A DNA stretch of 35,289 nucleotides from Alphaproteobacteria bacterium (GTDB taxonomy: Bacteria; Pseudomonadota; Alphaproteobacteria; RF32; CAG-239). The stretch lies in the NCBI GenBank assembly GCA_017477185.1, contig JAFUXF010000006.1, positions 1-35,289 on the forward strand, read 5' to 3'. Within the stretch, counting starts at the first letter, position 1. Every line of letters starts with the position of its first letter. The position numbers and the translations under genes were made by a program. The notes below the pieces were generated by a model. It had not been told where the DNA came from. It was given only the letters and a program-made list of their open reading frames with translations, and ran no database searches. Below are positions 7,481-15,870 of the stretch, piece after piece.

Positions 7481-9625
7481 ATGCTAAGACAATATGAACT
7501 GGTTGATATCGTTAAGTCTTATGATCCTGAAGCTGATGAAGATGCCTTAAACCGTGCCTATGTTTTTGCAATGAAAAAACATGGAGCCCAATTGCGTGCA
7601 TCTGGTGACCCATATTACTCTCATCCGGTTGAAGTTGCCGGTATTTTAACCAAGTTTAAACTCGATTCGGCATCAATTATTGCCGGTTTGTTACATGATA
7701 CAGTTGAGGATACAGATACCACGATTGATGAAATTCGTTCTCTGTTTGGTGATCAGGTTGCTCAATTGGTCGACGGGCTGACAAAATTGGCCATGATTGA
7801 GCTGAAATCTAAAAATGATAAACAAGCTGAAAATTTTAGAAAATTATTACTTGCGATGTCGGAAGATATTCGCGTTTTGTTAATCAAATTGGCAGATCGT
7901 CTGCATAATATGCGTACGTTGCACTTTTTGCAAAAACCAGAAAAAAGAGCACGAATTGCCAGAGAAACCTTAGATATATATGCACCGCTTGCCGAACGTA
8001 TCGGTATGCAGGAAATCAAAAGCGAGTTAGAAGAGATTGCTTTTGCCGAACTACATAAAGAAGCGCATGATTCAATCGTAGCACGCCTTAACTTTTTGCG
8101 AGAACAAGATAGCAATTTGGTTCCCAATATCATTAAACAGTTGGAAAAAGATATGGAAGAAAACGGTATTCATGCCGTTGTCTCCGGGCGTGAAAAGACC
8201 CCATATTCCATTTGGCGCAAAATGCAAATGAAGAATGCGTCATTTGAACAATTATCAGATATTATGGCATTTCGCATTTGTGTTGATGATATTGCCGCTT
8301 GTTATCAGGCATTAGGTGTTGTGCACAGTAAATATCACATGGTTCCGCGTCGCTTTAAGGATTACATTTCGACCCCGAAACCCAATGGCTACCAATCCAT
8401 TCATACCGGCGTTATCGGACCGGAAAATACGCGCATCGAAATTCAGATTCGTACTTTTGAAATGCATGAAGTCGGAGAAAAAGGTGTTGCGGCGCACTGG
8501 GCATATAAACAAGGGCAACGCGCAGATGGTAAACATTATCGCTGGATACGAGAGTTACTCGAAATTCTCGAGCAAGCCTCTAATCCGGAAGAGTTTTTGG
8601 AAAATACCAAACTTGAAATGTATAATGATCAGGTATTCTGCTTTACTCCTAAAGGCGATTTAATCGGATTGCCGGCACATTCAACACCGGTTGACTTTGC
8701 TTATGCAGTTCACTCGTCGGTTGGAGATACATGTGTCGGGGCAAAAATAAACGGCGAGATTCGTCCGCTACGGACAGTCCTTAAGAATGGTGATCAGGTC
8801 GAAATTTTGACCTCAAAAGCCCAACATCCTTCAACCGAATGGGAAAGATTTGTTGTCACCGGAAAAGCCAAAGCAGCTATTCGACGTTATGTTCGTACCT
8901 ATAAGCGTGACCAATTTATTGTTTTGGGAAAAGAAATTCTGGAAAAGTTGTTTAAAGGGGAATCTTTAGAATTTTCAGAAAAAAGTTTGGTGAATGTTTT
9001 GCCGACTTTTGAAGCGGATTCTATAGATGACATTTACGCTAAAGTCGGTGAAGGTTTGGTTTCCGGTTGGGACGTTTTAAAGGCGATTTATCCGGCCTAT
9101 AAACAATCCAAAATCGAAAAAGTTGTTGATAAAGTCCCTGTTCTCAAAAAAGTCATGCGTAAAGCCAAAAAGAGTGAACCGCTTAAAATCAAAGGGCTTA
9201 TCCCCGGCATGGCAGTTCACTTTGCTGGCTGTTGCCATCCTTTGCCCGGAGACAGGATTGTTGGTATTGTAACCACCGGTAAGGGCGTTGCTGTGCATAC
9301 GATAGATTGTCCAACCTTAGAGCGTTACAGTGATGAGCCCGAACGTTGGTTAGATATCGCTTGGGGAGAGGAAGCTGAAAATGAAGTTCACACCGGACGC
9401 CTGAAAGTTATGTTAGCCAATGAGCCGGGAGCTTTAGCCGAACTGTCGAATTTGATTGCTCGTGCCGGTGCAAATATTTCTAACTTGAATATCGTTAATC
9501 GAACGGTAGGATATTTTGAAATTCTATTGGATATTGATGTGAAAGATTTAAAACATCTAACTGATATTATGAGTGCTTTAAAAAGTGCAAAGGAAATTTC
9601 TTACGTTTCTCGTACCAATAAGTAA
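7481..9625 (+). CDS. rel: Bifunctional (p)ppGpp synthetase/hydrolase, Rel/SpoT family
   Basis: The enzyme makes and degrades the stringent-response alarmone (p)ppGpp. Domains in order are: an HD hydrolase (SHPVEVAGIL, then LLHDTVEDTDTT with the HD pair, and KLADRLHNMRT); a synthetase domain with RFKDYISTPKPNGYQSIHT; a TGS domain (about 400-460); a helical and conserved-Cys region (FAGCCHPLPGD); and a C-terminal ACT domain. The intact HD residues and the R-x-K-D form of the synthetase loop (RFKD) indicate a bifunctional enzyme. The frame can also begin at GTG 7475, but the ATG at 7481 is preferred (714 residues). The rpoZ gene that often precedes rel is absent. The gene ends 4 bases before the stop of the convergent MATE gene. 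Confidence 0.95.
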   Translation: MLRQYELVDIVKSYDPEADEDALNRAYVFAMKKHGAQLRASGDPYYSHPVEVAGILTKFKLDSASIIAGLLHDTVEDTDTTIDEIRSLFGDQVAQLVDGLTKLAMIELKSKNDKQAENFRKLLLAMSEDIRVLLIKLADRLHNMRTLHFLQKPEKRARIARETLDIYAPLAERIGMQEIKSELEEIAFAELHKEAHDSIVARLNFLREQDSNLVPNIIKQLEKDMEENGIHAVVSGREKTPYSIWRKMQMKNASFEQLSDIMAFRICVDDIAACYQALGVVHSKYHMVPRRFKDYISTPKPNGYQSIHTGVIGPENTRIEIQIRTFEMHEVGEKGVAAHWAYKQGQRADGKHYRWIRELLEILEQASNPEEFLENTKLEMYNDQVFCFTPKGDLIGLPAHSTPVDFAYAVHSSVGDTCVGAKINGEIRPLRTVLKNGDQVEILTSKAQHPSTEWERFVVTGKAKAAIRRYVRTYKRDQFIVLGKEILEKLFKGESLEFSEKSLVNVLPTFEADSIDDIYAKVGEGLVSGWDVLKAIYPAYKQSKIEKVVDKVPVLKKVMRKAKKSEPLKIKGLIPGMAVHFAGCCHPLPGDRIVGIVTTGKGVAVHTIDCPTLERYSDEPERWLDIAWGEEAENEVHTGRLKVMLANEPGALAELSNLIARAGANISNLNIVNRTVGYFEILLDIDVKDLKHLTDIMSALKSAKEISYVSRTNK

Positions 9626-9629
9626 AAAG

Positions 9630-10985
9630 TTAACAGTTTTTATATTTCCGCAATAAAAACCATAGCCTAGAACCGTTCAGGACAAAGGATGAGATTCCGC
9701 CACATAAGAGACCTAAAATTAAACCAATCAGCCCAAGATTGAGAATAAAAGCGAAGAAATAACAACAGGAAATACGAATAACCAAAAATGACACGATTTG
9801 AATCATGGTCGGGATTTTCACATCACCCTGACCATTCAAGGCGGCACTGAGATTCATAGGCTGAACATCAACAAAAAGCTCTAACAACAAATAATTAATG
9901 TAGCCGATAACAGCCGTCAGCACTACTTGATCCTGCGTAAAAAGTCCGAAAATCGGCTTAGGAAACAGATAAACCACACTGATTAAGCTACACATAACCA
10001 TAAGTTCAATAATATAGCCGGCGCAAGTTGCTGTAACAATGTTTTTATAGTCTTTGCGCCCAAAAGTGCTTGCAACCACAATAGCTGTAGCTTGACTAAT
10101 CGAAAAACCGATCATAGCAATAAGAGAACTGATGTTAATCATGATAACAAAAATCGCCATTGTTTCTTCGCCCAGCCATGCTGCAAAATTACTGACAGCC
10201 GAAAAAGAGCCGTTGGTCGCAATTGTCATGATGGCAACACCATAACCGATTTGTCTTGTTTTTTTGCTATCTCCCCACCAAGTACTATAACTACGGTCAA
10301 GACCAAATCGTTTATTTAATTTAGGATTTTTGCGCATATTTCGAATATAAGAGAGCATATAAATAGCAAGCAAGATCCGAACAATCAACGTGGTTAATGC
10401 TGAGCCGACTGCCCCCATTGCCGGACATCCGAATAAACCCCAAACTAAAATCGGGTTAATAATAATATTAACAACATTAGCAACCAAAATGCCATACATA
10501 GCGATTTGTGGCCGACGAATAGATTGCAAAAAAAAGTTGGCCGTAACATAAATCAGAATAAAGGGAATGGAAAAAACAAAAATCCGTAACACTTCCCCTC
10601 CATGCTTAATCATGGACGGACTTTGCCCGAGCATATTTAAGATAGCTTCGCCGTTAATACCAATTCCTAAAAAAATCAGACTGAGAACAAAGGCATACTT
10701 TTGCCCTTCATTATAAATTTTACCGCAGGATTGAAATTTTCTGGCTCCGAATTTTTGGGATGATTTAATCATAACGCCATTGAGTAGACCAATCGGGATA
10801 GTAAATAAAACAACAAAAATAGAATTTGCTAAGCCGATATAAGCCAGTTGCATTGTATTATAGTTGCCGACAATCATGGTGTCAATCACACCCATAATTC
10901 CCATTGCTAAAAAAGAGGTTGTAATTGGCAATGAGAGTTTTGCAATATCCTTAATATAATTTTTAAGTTCGGTAAAATTCAGCAT
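9630..10985 (-). CDS. MATE-family multidrug/toxin efflux transporter
   Basis: This 451-residue, strongly hydrophobic protein has about twelve membrane segments in two homologous halves. The N-terminal half begins with LSLPITTSFLAMGIMGVIDTMIVGNYNTMQLAYIGLANS, the typical MATE opening with the TMIVG element. The second half starts near residue 235 with a similar pattern (GYGVAIMTIATNGSFSAVSNFAAWLG). MATE proteins export cationic drugs or metabolites using a H+ or Na+ gradient, and the substrate cannot be read from sequence. It is convergent with rel (4 bases between stops) and divergent from the SulP gene. Confidence 0.9.
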   Translation of the reverse strand: MLNFTELKNYIKDIAKLSLPITTSFLAMGIMGVIDTMIVGNYNTMQLAYIGLANSIFVVLFTIPIGLLNGVMIKSSQKFGARKFQSCGKIYNEGQKYAFVLSLIFLGIGINGEAILNMLGQSPSMIKHGGEVLRIFVFSIPFILIYVTANFFLQSIRRPQIAMYGILVANVVNIIINPILVWGLFGCPAMGAVGSALTTLIVRILLAIYMLSYIRNMRKNPKLNKRFGLDRSYSTWWGDSKKTRQIGYGVAIMTIATNGSFSAVSNFAAWLGEETMAIFVIMINISSLIAMIGFSISQATAIVVASTFGRKDYKNIVTATCAGYIIELMVMCSLISVVYLFPKPIFGLFTQDQVVLTAVIGYINYLLLELFVDVQPMNLSAALNGQGDVKIPTMIQIVSFLVIRISCCYFFAFILNLGLIGLILGLLCGGISSFVLNGSRLWFLLRKYKNC

Positions 10986-11067
10986 ACAAACGGCAATCCT
11001 TTAGCCCTATATCTAATGCAAAAATTGCAGAGATTCAAGGAAAATGAAAATTATTTGGAATAATGCC

Positions 11068-11097
11068 TTGACTAAAAGTCAAAAAGGTGTACACCTT
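11068..11097. promoter_or_regulatory. Two adjacent inverted repeats upstream of the SulP gene
   Basis: TTGACT-AAA-AGTCAA (11068-11082) is followed directly by the perfect 14-base palindrome AAGGTGTACACCTT (11084-11097). They lie between the divergent MATE and SulP genes if SulP starts at 11137, and inside the coding region if it starts at 11044. They look like operator sites, and no regulator is assigned. Confidence 0.4.
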
Positions 11098-11136
11098 AGC
11101 GCCGTCAGAATTAGAACTAAAGAAAGAAGAGCGCAA

Positions 11137-12861
11137 ATGAAAGAATACATACAACGATTCGTAAATTATTATATTGCGAATTTTACCCCAAAATTAGCAG
11201 AATGCATATATACTAAGGGATATAATCTGGAAAAATTCAAAAGGGACAGCCTTGCCGGTCTGACGGTGGCTGTTATCTCAATTCCATTAGGAATGGCACT
11301 TGCTATTGCATCAGGCGTCGAACCGGCCCAAGGGTTATATACAGCAATTGTTGCCGGATTTTTTATAGCTTTACTGGGAGGCAGCCGTTACCAAATCGGT
11401 GGTCCGACAGGTGCCTTTGTGATTGTTATATTTAATGTTATGCAACAGTTCGGCTATCAGGGATTAGCAATGACCATGATTATTGCCGGTATCGTTTTAC
11501 TGATAGCCGGTTATATGAAATTGGGAACATATATTAAATACATTCCATATCCTGTCATTACCGGTTTTACAGCCGGTATCGGATTATTGTTAATTACAAC
11601 TCAGATTAAAGATTTATTGGGGCTGAAAATAGATAATCTTCCTGCAGAATTTTTACCAAAATGGGGAGCATACATTTCTCATTTTAATACAATCAGTTTA
11701 AATTCTGCTTTAATAGCTGTTCTCTCATTCATCGTTATTTTTTATATTCAATATCGTCACCCCAAATTACCTGCTTACTTATTAGCAGTTACCGGAGCGA
11801 CAATTATTGTTGCTCTGTTTGGAATGAGTATTGATACTATCGGGAATAAATTTGGCGGTATTCCGCATTTTCTACCGATGCCGAAAATACCTGATATTGA
11901 TTTGAATTTGGCTCTTAAAGTGATGCCGAGTGGTTTAACGATTGCTTTTTTAGCAGGTATTGAATCTTTATTGAGTGCGACCGTTGTCGACGGAATGAGC
12001 GGTGATAACCATAATTCAAATGCAGAGTTGATTGGTGAAGGTGTGGCAAATATTATGAGCGTTTTGTTTATGGGTGTACCGGCAACCGGAGCAATTGCAC
12101 GCACTGCAGCTAATTTTAAAGCTAAGGCTTATTCTCCGATGTCAGGAATTATGCAATCTGTATTTTTATTATTGTTTATGCTGTTGTTGGCTCCGGTAGC
12201 TCAATATATTCCACTGGCCTGTCTATCAGCTGTATTAGTAATTATCGGTTACAATATGTTGGGCTTAGAAAAAATTTATAAACTCTTGCAAGGACCGACA
12301 GGTGACAGATATACATTAATTGTAACATTGTTGCTGACAGTCTTGGTTGATTTAAATACGGCAATTTCCGTTGGGTTTATTTTGGCAAGCATTATTTTTA
12401 TGCACCGTATGAGCCGTGAAATGGAAATAGAAACGGATGATCCTGCATTGGTCGAGAAAAAGTTCGGTGGACGTGATTTCAGTGAAATATTACGCCATCG
12501 AGGTGTAATTTCTATGCGTATTTCCGGTCCGTTATTTTTTGGCGGGGTTTCTAATATCTCAAAGTTTTTGAAGAACTTGAATGAAATGCCTAAAGTACTG
12601 ATTTTGCGGATGGGGTATGTTCCGATGGTTGATGCCAGTGGTGCCAATATCATTGTTGAGTTTGTTAAAAAACAGCAAAAAAAGGGAATAAAGGTTATTT
12701 TTTCAAATGTCAAAAAACAGCCGCGCCGTGTTTTGCACAAAGCCTTTTCTGAAGAAGGAATAGACTATCATACGATTTCGACCTCATCTACATTTGATAA
12801 TGCTCTTAAAATGGCTCGTCGTTATTTAAGAAACATGGAAGAAGCCGAGGGAAAAGAATAA
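11137..12861 (+). CDS. SulP-family anion transporter with STAS domain
   Basis: From the ATG at 11137 the protein has 574 residues. A membrane domain of 10-14 helices carries the SulP signatures SLAGLTVAVISIPLGMALAIASG, LLGGSRYQIGGPTGAFV and PYPVITGFTAGIG. A C-terminal cytoplasmic STAS domain follows (from about GVISMRISGPLFFGG to the end, including MVDASGAN). Relatives carry sulfate, bicarbonate or dicarboxylates, and the substrate here is unknown. The frame also opens at ATG 11044, adding 31 basic residues unlike the family, although AAGGA lies just before that codon. 11137 is preferred on family length. The palindromes at 11068-11097 then become regulatory DNA. The CxxC membrane gene follows. 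Confidence 0.9.
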   Translation: MKEYIQRFVNYYIANFTPKLAECIYTKGYNLEKFKRDSLAGLTVAVISIPLGMALAIASGVEPAQGLYTAIVAGFFIALLGGSRYQIGGPTGAFVIVIFNVMQQFGYQGLAMTMIIAGIVLLIAGYMKLGTYIKYIPYPVITGFTAGIGLLLITTQIKDLLGLKIDNLPAEFLPKWGAYISHFNTISLNSALIAVLSFIVIFYIQYRHPKLPAYLLAVTGATIIVALFGMSIDTIGNKFGGIPHFLPMPKIPDIDLNLALKVMPSGLTIAFLAGIESLLSATVVDGMSGDNHNSNAELIGEGVANIMSVLFMGVPATGAIARTAANFKAKAYSPMSGIMQSVFLLLFMLLLAPVAQYIPLACLSAVLVIIGYNMLGLEKIYKLLQGPTGDRYTLIVTLLLTVLVDLNTAISVGFILASIIFMHRMSREMEIETDDPALVEKKFGGRDFSEILRHRGVISMRISGPLFFGGVSNISKFLKNLNEMPKVLILRMGYVPMVDASGANIIVEFVKKQQKKGIKVIFSNVKKQPRRVLHKAFSEEGIDYHTISTSSTFDNALKMARRYLRNMEEAEGKE

Positions 12862-12936
12862 GTTAAAGAAAAGGCTTGCAAAAGCAAAAGAATAAGAAAT
12901 AATACTACTCATAAAAGGATATAGAAAGGAAGATAA

Positions 12937-13518
12937 ATGCTGGGAGTATTTGTTGTATTGATGATGTTGTTAGCAGTACCTGCATGGGCTAATCCGGCAT
13001 GTGCTGTTTGCACCGTAGCTGTTGGTGCATCACTTGAAATTGCACGCAGTTATGGTGTTGATGATGCAATTGTCGGTGTTTGGGCCGGAGCAATGCTCGT
13101 TATTTTAGGATACTGGATGTTGAGTTGGATGGATAAAAAGGGCTGGCGGTTTGCCGGACGAGATTTTATCGTCATTGTATCCAGTGTGGCCATGATTGGT
13201 TTTATGTATGTCAGTGAGTTGGTTTATACGCCGCAAATTATCGGTATTTTTTATCTGGACGGCTTTTTATTCAGTGTATTGGTTGGGGCTTTAGTCATGC
13301 ACTATTCATCAGAATTTTATCAATGGATGAAAGCACATAATGGCGGACACGCTCATTTTCCTTTTGAAAAAGTTGTTGTTCCGGTTTTAGCATTATGCTT
13401 GGCCAGTGCTTATTTTTATTATTTTCCATTAAACAATGTTGCTACTGAACAATCGGCGGAAAGTTTGTATGATTTTCATACGGATACAAACACAGAGCCG
13501 GCAGAAGCTGTCGAATAA
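12937..13518 (+). CDS. Small membrane protein with exported CxxC motif, function unknown
   Basis: This 193-residue protein begins with a hydrophobic signal-like segment (residues 1-18) followed at once by NPACAVCTVAVGASLEIARSYGVDD, with C22 and C25 forming a CxxC motif at the outer membrane face. Four more membrane segments are visible, at about 44-63, 74-92, 97-116 and 140-158. A histidine-bearing loop (HNGGHAHF) precedes the last one, and the tail is short and acidic. The spaced cysteines suggest a redox or metal site, but no family function is recognised. A good AAGGA ribosome-binding site precedes the ATG. It follows the SulP gene by 75 bases in the same direction and ends at a strong terminator. 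Confidence 0.85.
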   Translation: MLGVFVVLMMLLAVPAWANPACAVCTVAVGASLEIARSYGVDDAIVGVWAGAMLVILGYWMLSWMDKKGWRFAGRDFIVIVSSVAMIGFMYVSELVYTPQIIGIFYLDGFLFSVLVGALVMHYSSEFYQWMKAHNGGHAHFPFEKVVVPVLALCLASAYFYYFPLNNVATEQSAESLYDFHTDTNTEPAEAVE

Positions 13519-13538
13519 GCAATTTGTCTGCTGAAAGA

Positions 13539-13570
13539 AACTCCGTCAAAATTGTTTGACGGAGTTTTTT
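13539..13570 (+). terminator. Rho-independent terminator
   Basis: AACTCCGTCAAA (13539-13550) pairs perfectly with TTTGACGGAGTT (13555-13566) and is followed by T. It ends the SulP/CxxC transcript and, being near-symmetric, can also serve the XRE-like gene that ends at 13574 on the other strand. Confidence 0.9.
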
Positions 13571-13573
13571 GTA

Positions 13574-13795
13574 TTAGGCATCAATCAAGATAATTTTACA
13601 ATGGTAATACGACATTAATTGGTAGTAGGATTTCCAAGAAATTTGTCTGCCGCCACACTCGAGTTTATCAATCAACTCCGGAGAAATTCCGCTACCTTTT
13701 GCAACTTCAAATAACGGTTGTCGCCTTACTTTTCTGATATGAGCAAGTTGCTCAGAAATATCATGCTTAAAACGGCGGTTATAATTAGTGGTCAT
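13574..13795 (-). CDS. Small XRE-like helix-turn-helix regulator, copy 1
   Basis: From the ATG at 13795 this is a 73-residue protein. An XRE-type fold is visible: ISEQLAHIRKVRRQPLFEVAKGSGISPELIDKLECGG matches helices 1-4 of a Cro/CI domain, followed by WKSYYQLMSYYHCKIILI. It is clearly related to the 69-residue protein at 33356-33565 in length, the ID-x-(I/L)E-x-G core and the W-x-x-Y...YY-x-C-x-I-x-L ending. The ribosome-binding site AAGGAG (13810-13805) lies 9 bases before the start. An upstream ATG in frame adds 12 residues but would skip this site. The gene lies just downstream of the RNA at 13830-13982, and TATAAT-like sequence between terminator and start may give it a separate promoter. 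Confidence 0.8.
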   Translation of the reverse strand: MTTNYNRRFKHDISEQLAHIRKVRRQPLFEVAKGSGISPELIDKLECGGRQISWKSYYQLMSYYHCKIILIDA

Positions 13796-13829
13796 GTGTG
13801 TTAACTCCTTAATTTTGTTATTATAAAAC

Positions 13830-13858
13830 AAAAAAACTCGCCGAAAAAAAACGGCGAG
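13830..13858 (-). terminator. Intrinsic terminator of RNA copy 1
   Basis: CTCGCCG (13837-13843) and CGGCGAG (13852-13858) form a 7-bp G+C-rich stem, followed on the minus strand by seven T. It sits between the RNA and the regulator gene, so it either ends a separate small RNA or acts as an attenuator. Confidence 0.88.
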
Positions 13859-13982
13859 GGAGTTAACCTCTGTTCAAATAACAGCCTGATATATTCAATA
13901 TATTCTATCAGCTCCCTCTCAAGAAAGGAGTTGTTTATTTGATAGGAGAGGTTAAGCTCCATAAGCAGAACACCTGCTTACA
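13830..13982 (-). ncRNA. Structured RNA upstream of XRE-like gene, copy 1 (novel candidate)
   Basis: A predicted RNA of about 150 nt on the minus strand. It begins with a hairpin (TAAGCAG/CTGCTTA, around 13960-13980). A long closing stem joins AGAGGTTAA (13947-13955) to TTAACCTCT (13863-13871), extended by CTCC/GGAG. Inside are a hairpin containing the anti-Shine-Dalgarno strand AACTCCTT (13932-13925), a 6-bp hairpin (13886-13891 with 13906-13911) whose 14-nt loop is identical in copy 2, and a small CTGTT/AACAG hairpin. It ends in an intrinsic terminator. Several pairs are G-U only if the minus strand is the RNA. No known family was recognised. Confidence 0.75.
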
Positions 13983-13988
13983 GCACAC

Positions 13989-14016
13989 ATTATAAAAAGA
14001 AAGGCAAAAAATGCAA
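13989..14016 (-). promoter_or_regulatory. Sigma70-like promoter of RNA copy 1
   Basis: TTGCAT (14016-14011) and a consensus TATAAT (13994-13989) on the minus strand have a 16-base spacer. Predicted initiation at about 13982 falls at the first base of the 5' hairpin. Confidence 0.7.
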
Positions 14017-14023
14017 GGAAATT

Positions 14024-14485
14024 TTATTCTTTCGGCAATGTAATATATTCAACGCCGGCTTCTTTAAACATTTGCTCAGAATACAGTAATTTATCGCGCC
14101 AAGTATTTTGTGGTGTTTTTTCATCTATTTTAACTTCATGCGTCACAACCATTTTAATACCGGCCTGAATAATAGCGCGCGCACAATCTGTGCAAGGTGC
14201 ATGAGTGGCATACATAACACAACCTTTGAGAGAAGTTCCTGTCAGGCAGGCATTATAAATCGCATTACGTTCTGCATGTTCAAAAAAATCATATTTTGTC
14301 GGGCGTTCTTGTCTCTCCGGAACATCATCATTAACCCCCCGTACCAAACCATTATATCCGGTAGCGCGGATTTCTTTATCCGGTCCGACAACAATTGCAC
14401 CGGTCTTGGTTGATTGATCTTTTGACCAAGTAGCAATTAATTCAGCAACGTCCATAAATCTTTTATGCCATTTTTGCGAGAACAT
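14024..14485 (-). CDS. Deoxycytidylate (dCMP) deaminase family protein
   Basis: From the ATG at 14485 the protein has 153 residues. That start is chosen because AGGAGG lies 7 bases upstream and the protein then begins MFSQKWHKRFMDVAELIA, as expected for the family. An upstream in-frame ATG adds 29 unlikely residues. The zinc-dependent deaminase site is intact: H70-A-E72 with the catalytic glutamate, and PC98TDC101. The segment TKTGAIVVGPDKEIRATGYNG is typical of dCMP deaminases (ComEB-like), which make dUMP for thymidylate synthesis. It is divergent from eno. Confidence 0.88.
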   Translation of the reverse strand: MFSQKWHKRFMDVAELIATWSKDQSTKTGAIVVGPDKEIRATGYNGLVRGVNDDVPERQERPTKYDFFEHAERNAIYNACLTGTSLKGCVMYATHAPCTDCARAIIQAGIKMVVTHEVKIDEKTPQNTWRDKLLYSEQMFKEAGVEYITLPKE

Positions 14486-14593
14486 GGGAGAACCTCCTGA
14501 TGTTAAACCTAACCTAAAGTATAACGCCATTTTTTTTATTGTAAAGAGAACTATATTTTTTAGCAGAAACAAAATGATAAGAGGAGAACGTTA

Positions 14594-15868
14594 ATGAGCG
14601 ATATTTACAATGTAACGGCGTTAGAAATTTTAGATTCAAGAGGATACCCGACGGTTGAAGCAGAAGTTCAACTCAACAGCGGAGCAACGGCTAGAGCCTC
14701 TGTTCCATCCGGCGCATCTACCGGAAGTCATGAAGCACTTGAACTAAGAGATGACGATAAAACGCGCTATCAGGGAAAAGGCGTACGGAAAGCCATTGAT
14801 AATATCGACAATGCGATAACGGATGCCTTATTAGGGAGAAATGCCCAAGCACAAACTGAAATTGATAATATCATGCTCCAACTGGATGGTACGGGGAATA
14901 AATCAAAATTAGGAGCCAATGCAATGTTGGCGGTATCATTAGCAGTTGCCAAAGCACAGGCCAAAGAACTTAAATTGCCTTTGTATGCTTATCTTGGAGG
15001 AGTGCAGGCAACAACACTCCCCATACCGATGATGAATATCTTAAATGGCGGTAAACATGCCGATAACGAGCTGGATATTCAAGAATTTATGATTATGCCG
15101 GTCGGTGCAGACTCTATTACTCAAGCGATACAGATGGGCTCAGAGGTATTTCACACGCTCAAACAAGAACTCAAAAAAGCCGGACACAATACAAATGTCG
15201 GTGATGAAGGCGGATTTGCCCCACAGCTGAATACGCCTGAACAGGCTTTGGATTTTATTGTTTCTGCAATCATTAAAGCCGGATATGAACCGCGTAAAGA
15301 TATAGCGATTTCTTTAGATGTTGCAGCAACGGAACTGTATGAAGGAGAGTCGTATAATTTTAGAGGATTGAATCGCAAATTTGATATCATGGAGCTTGTA
15401 GATTACTATAGTTCGTTGATACAAGCATATCCGATTATTTCAATCGAAGACGGAATGGCTGAAGATGACTGGGAGGGTTGGAAATTATTAACAGAGGCTT
15501 TAGGTCATAAAATTCAATTGGTAGGAGATGATTTATTTGTAACGAATCCCCAGCGTTTACGACAGGGAATTGAAAAAAATGTGGCGAATGCCATACTTGT
15601 AAAAGTCAACCAAATCGGTACTTTAACCGAAACTCTGCAAACGGTTGCTTTAGCCAAGCAAAACGGATATGGCGTTATTATTTCTCACCGCTCAGGAGAA
15701 ACGGAAGATACTTCAATTGCCGATATCGCGGTGGCTGTCAATGCCGGACAAATTAAAACCGGATCATTATCGCGCACAGATCGTACCGCAAAATATAATC
15801 GCCTTTTAAGAATTGAAAAATACTTAGGCGAAGCGGCAACCTATGGTGTACATAAAATCAAAAAATAG
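14594..15868 (+). CDS. eno: Enolase
   Basis: This 424-residue protein is full length for enolase, which converts 2-phosphoglycerate to phosphoenolpyruvate. Family signatures include the N-terminal [15 protein letters not shown], the flexible loop PSGASTG, the proton-transfer glutamate region [10 protein letters not shown], the magnesium ligands in [19 protein letters not shown] and [10 protein letters not shown], and [14 protein letters not shown] followed by [18 protein letters not shown] and the [13 protein letters not shown] phosphate site. AGAGGAG precedes the ATG. It ends 2 bases before the stop of the convergent MBOAT gene with no terminator between, which is unusual for a highly expressed gene. 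Confidence 0.98.
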   Translation: MSDIYNVTALEILDSRGYPTVEAEVQLNSGATARASVPSGASTGSHEALELRDDDKTRYQGKGVRKAIDNIDNAITDALLGRNAQAQTEIDNIMLQLDGTGNKSKLGANAMLAVSLAVAKAQAKELKLPLYAYLGGVQATTLPIPMMNILNGGKHADNELDIQEFMIMPVGADSITQAIQMGSEVFHTLKQELKKAGHNTNVGDEGGFAPQLNTPEQALDFIVSAIIKAGYEPRKDIAISLDVAATELYEGESYNFRGLNRKFDIMELVDYYSSLIQAYPIISIEDGMAEDDWEGWKLLTEALGHKIQLVGDDLFVTNPQRLRQGIEKNVANAILVKVNQIGTLTETLQTVALAKQNGYGVIISHRSGETEDTSIADIAVAVNAGQIKTGSLSRTDRTAKYNRLLRIEKYLGEAATYGVHKIKK

Positions 15869-15870
15869 TT

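Noticed and set aside
13574..13995. Type III toxin-antitoxin locus (RNA antitoxin, terminator, toxin)
   Set aside because: The order is similar, but the RNA has no tandem repeats and the protein is an XRE-like DNA-binding domain, not a ToxN-type endoribonuclease.
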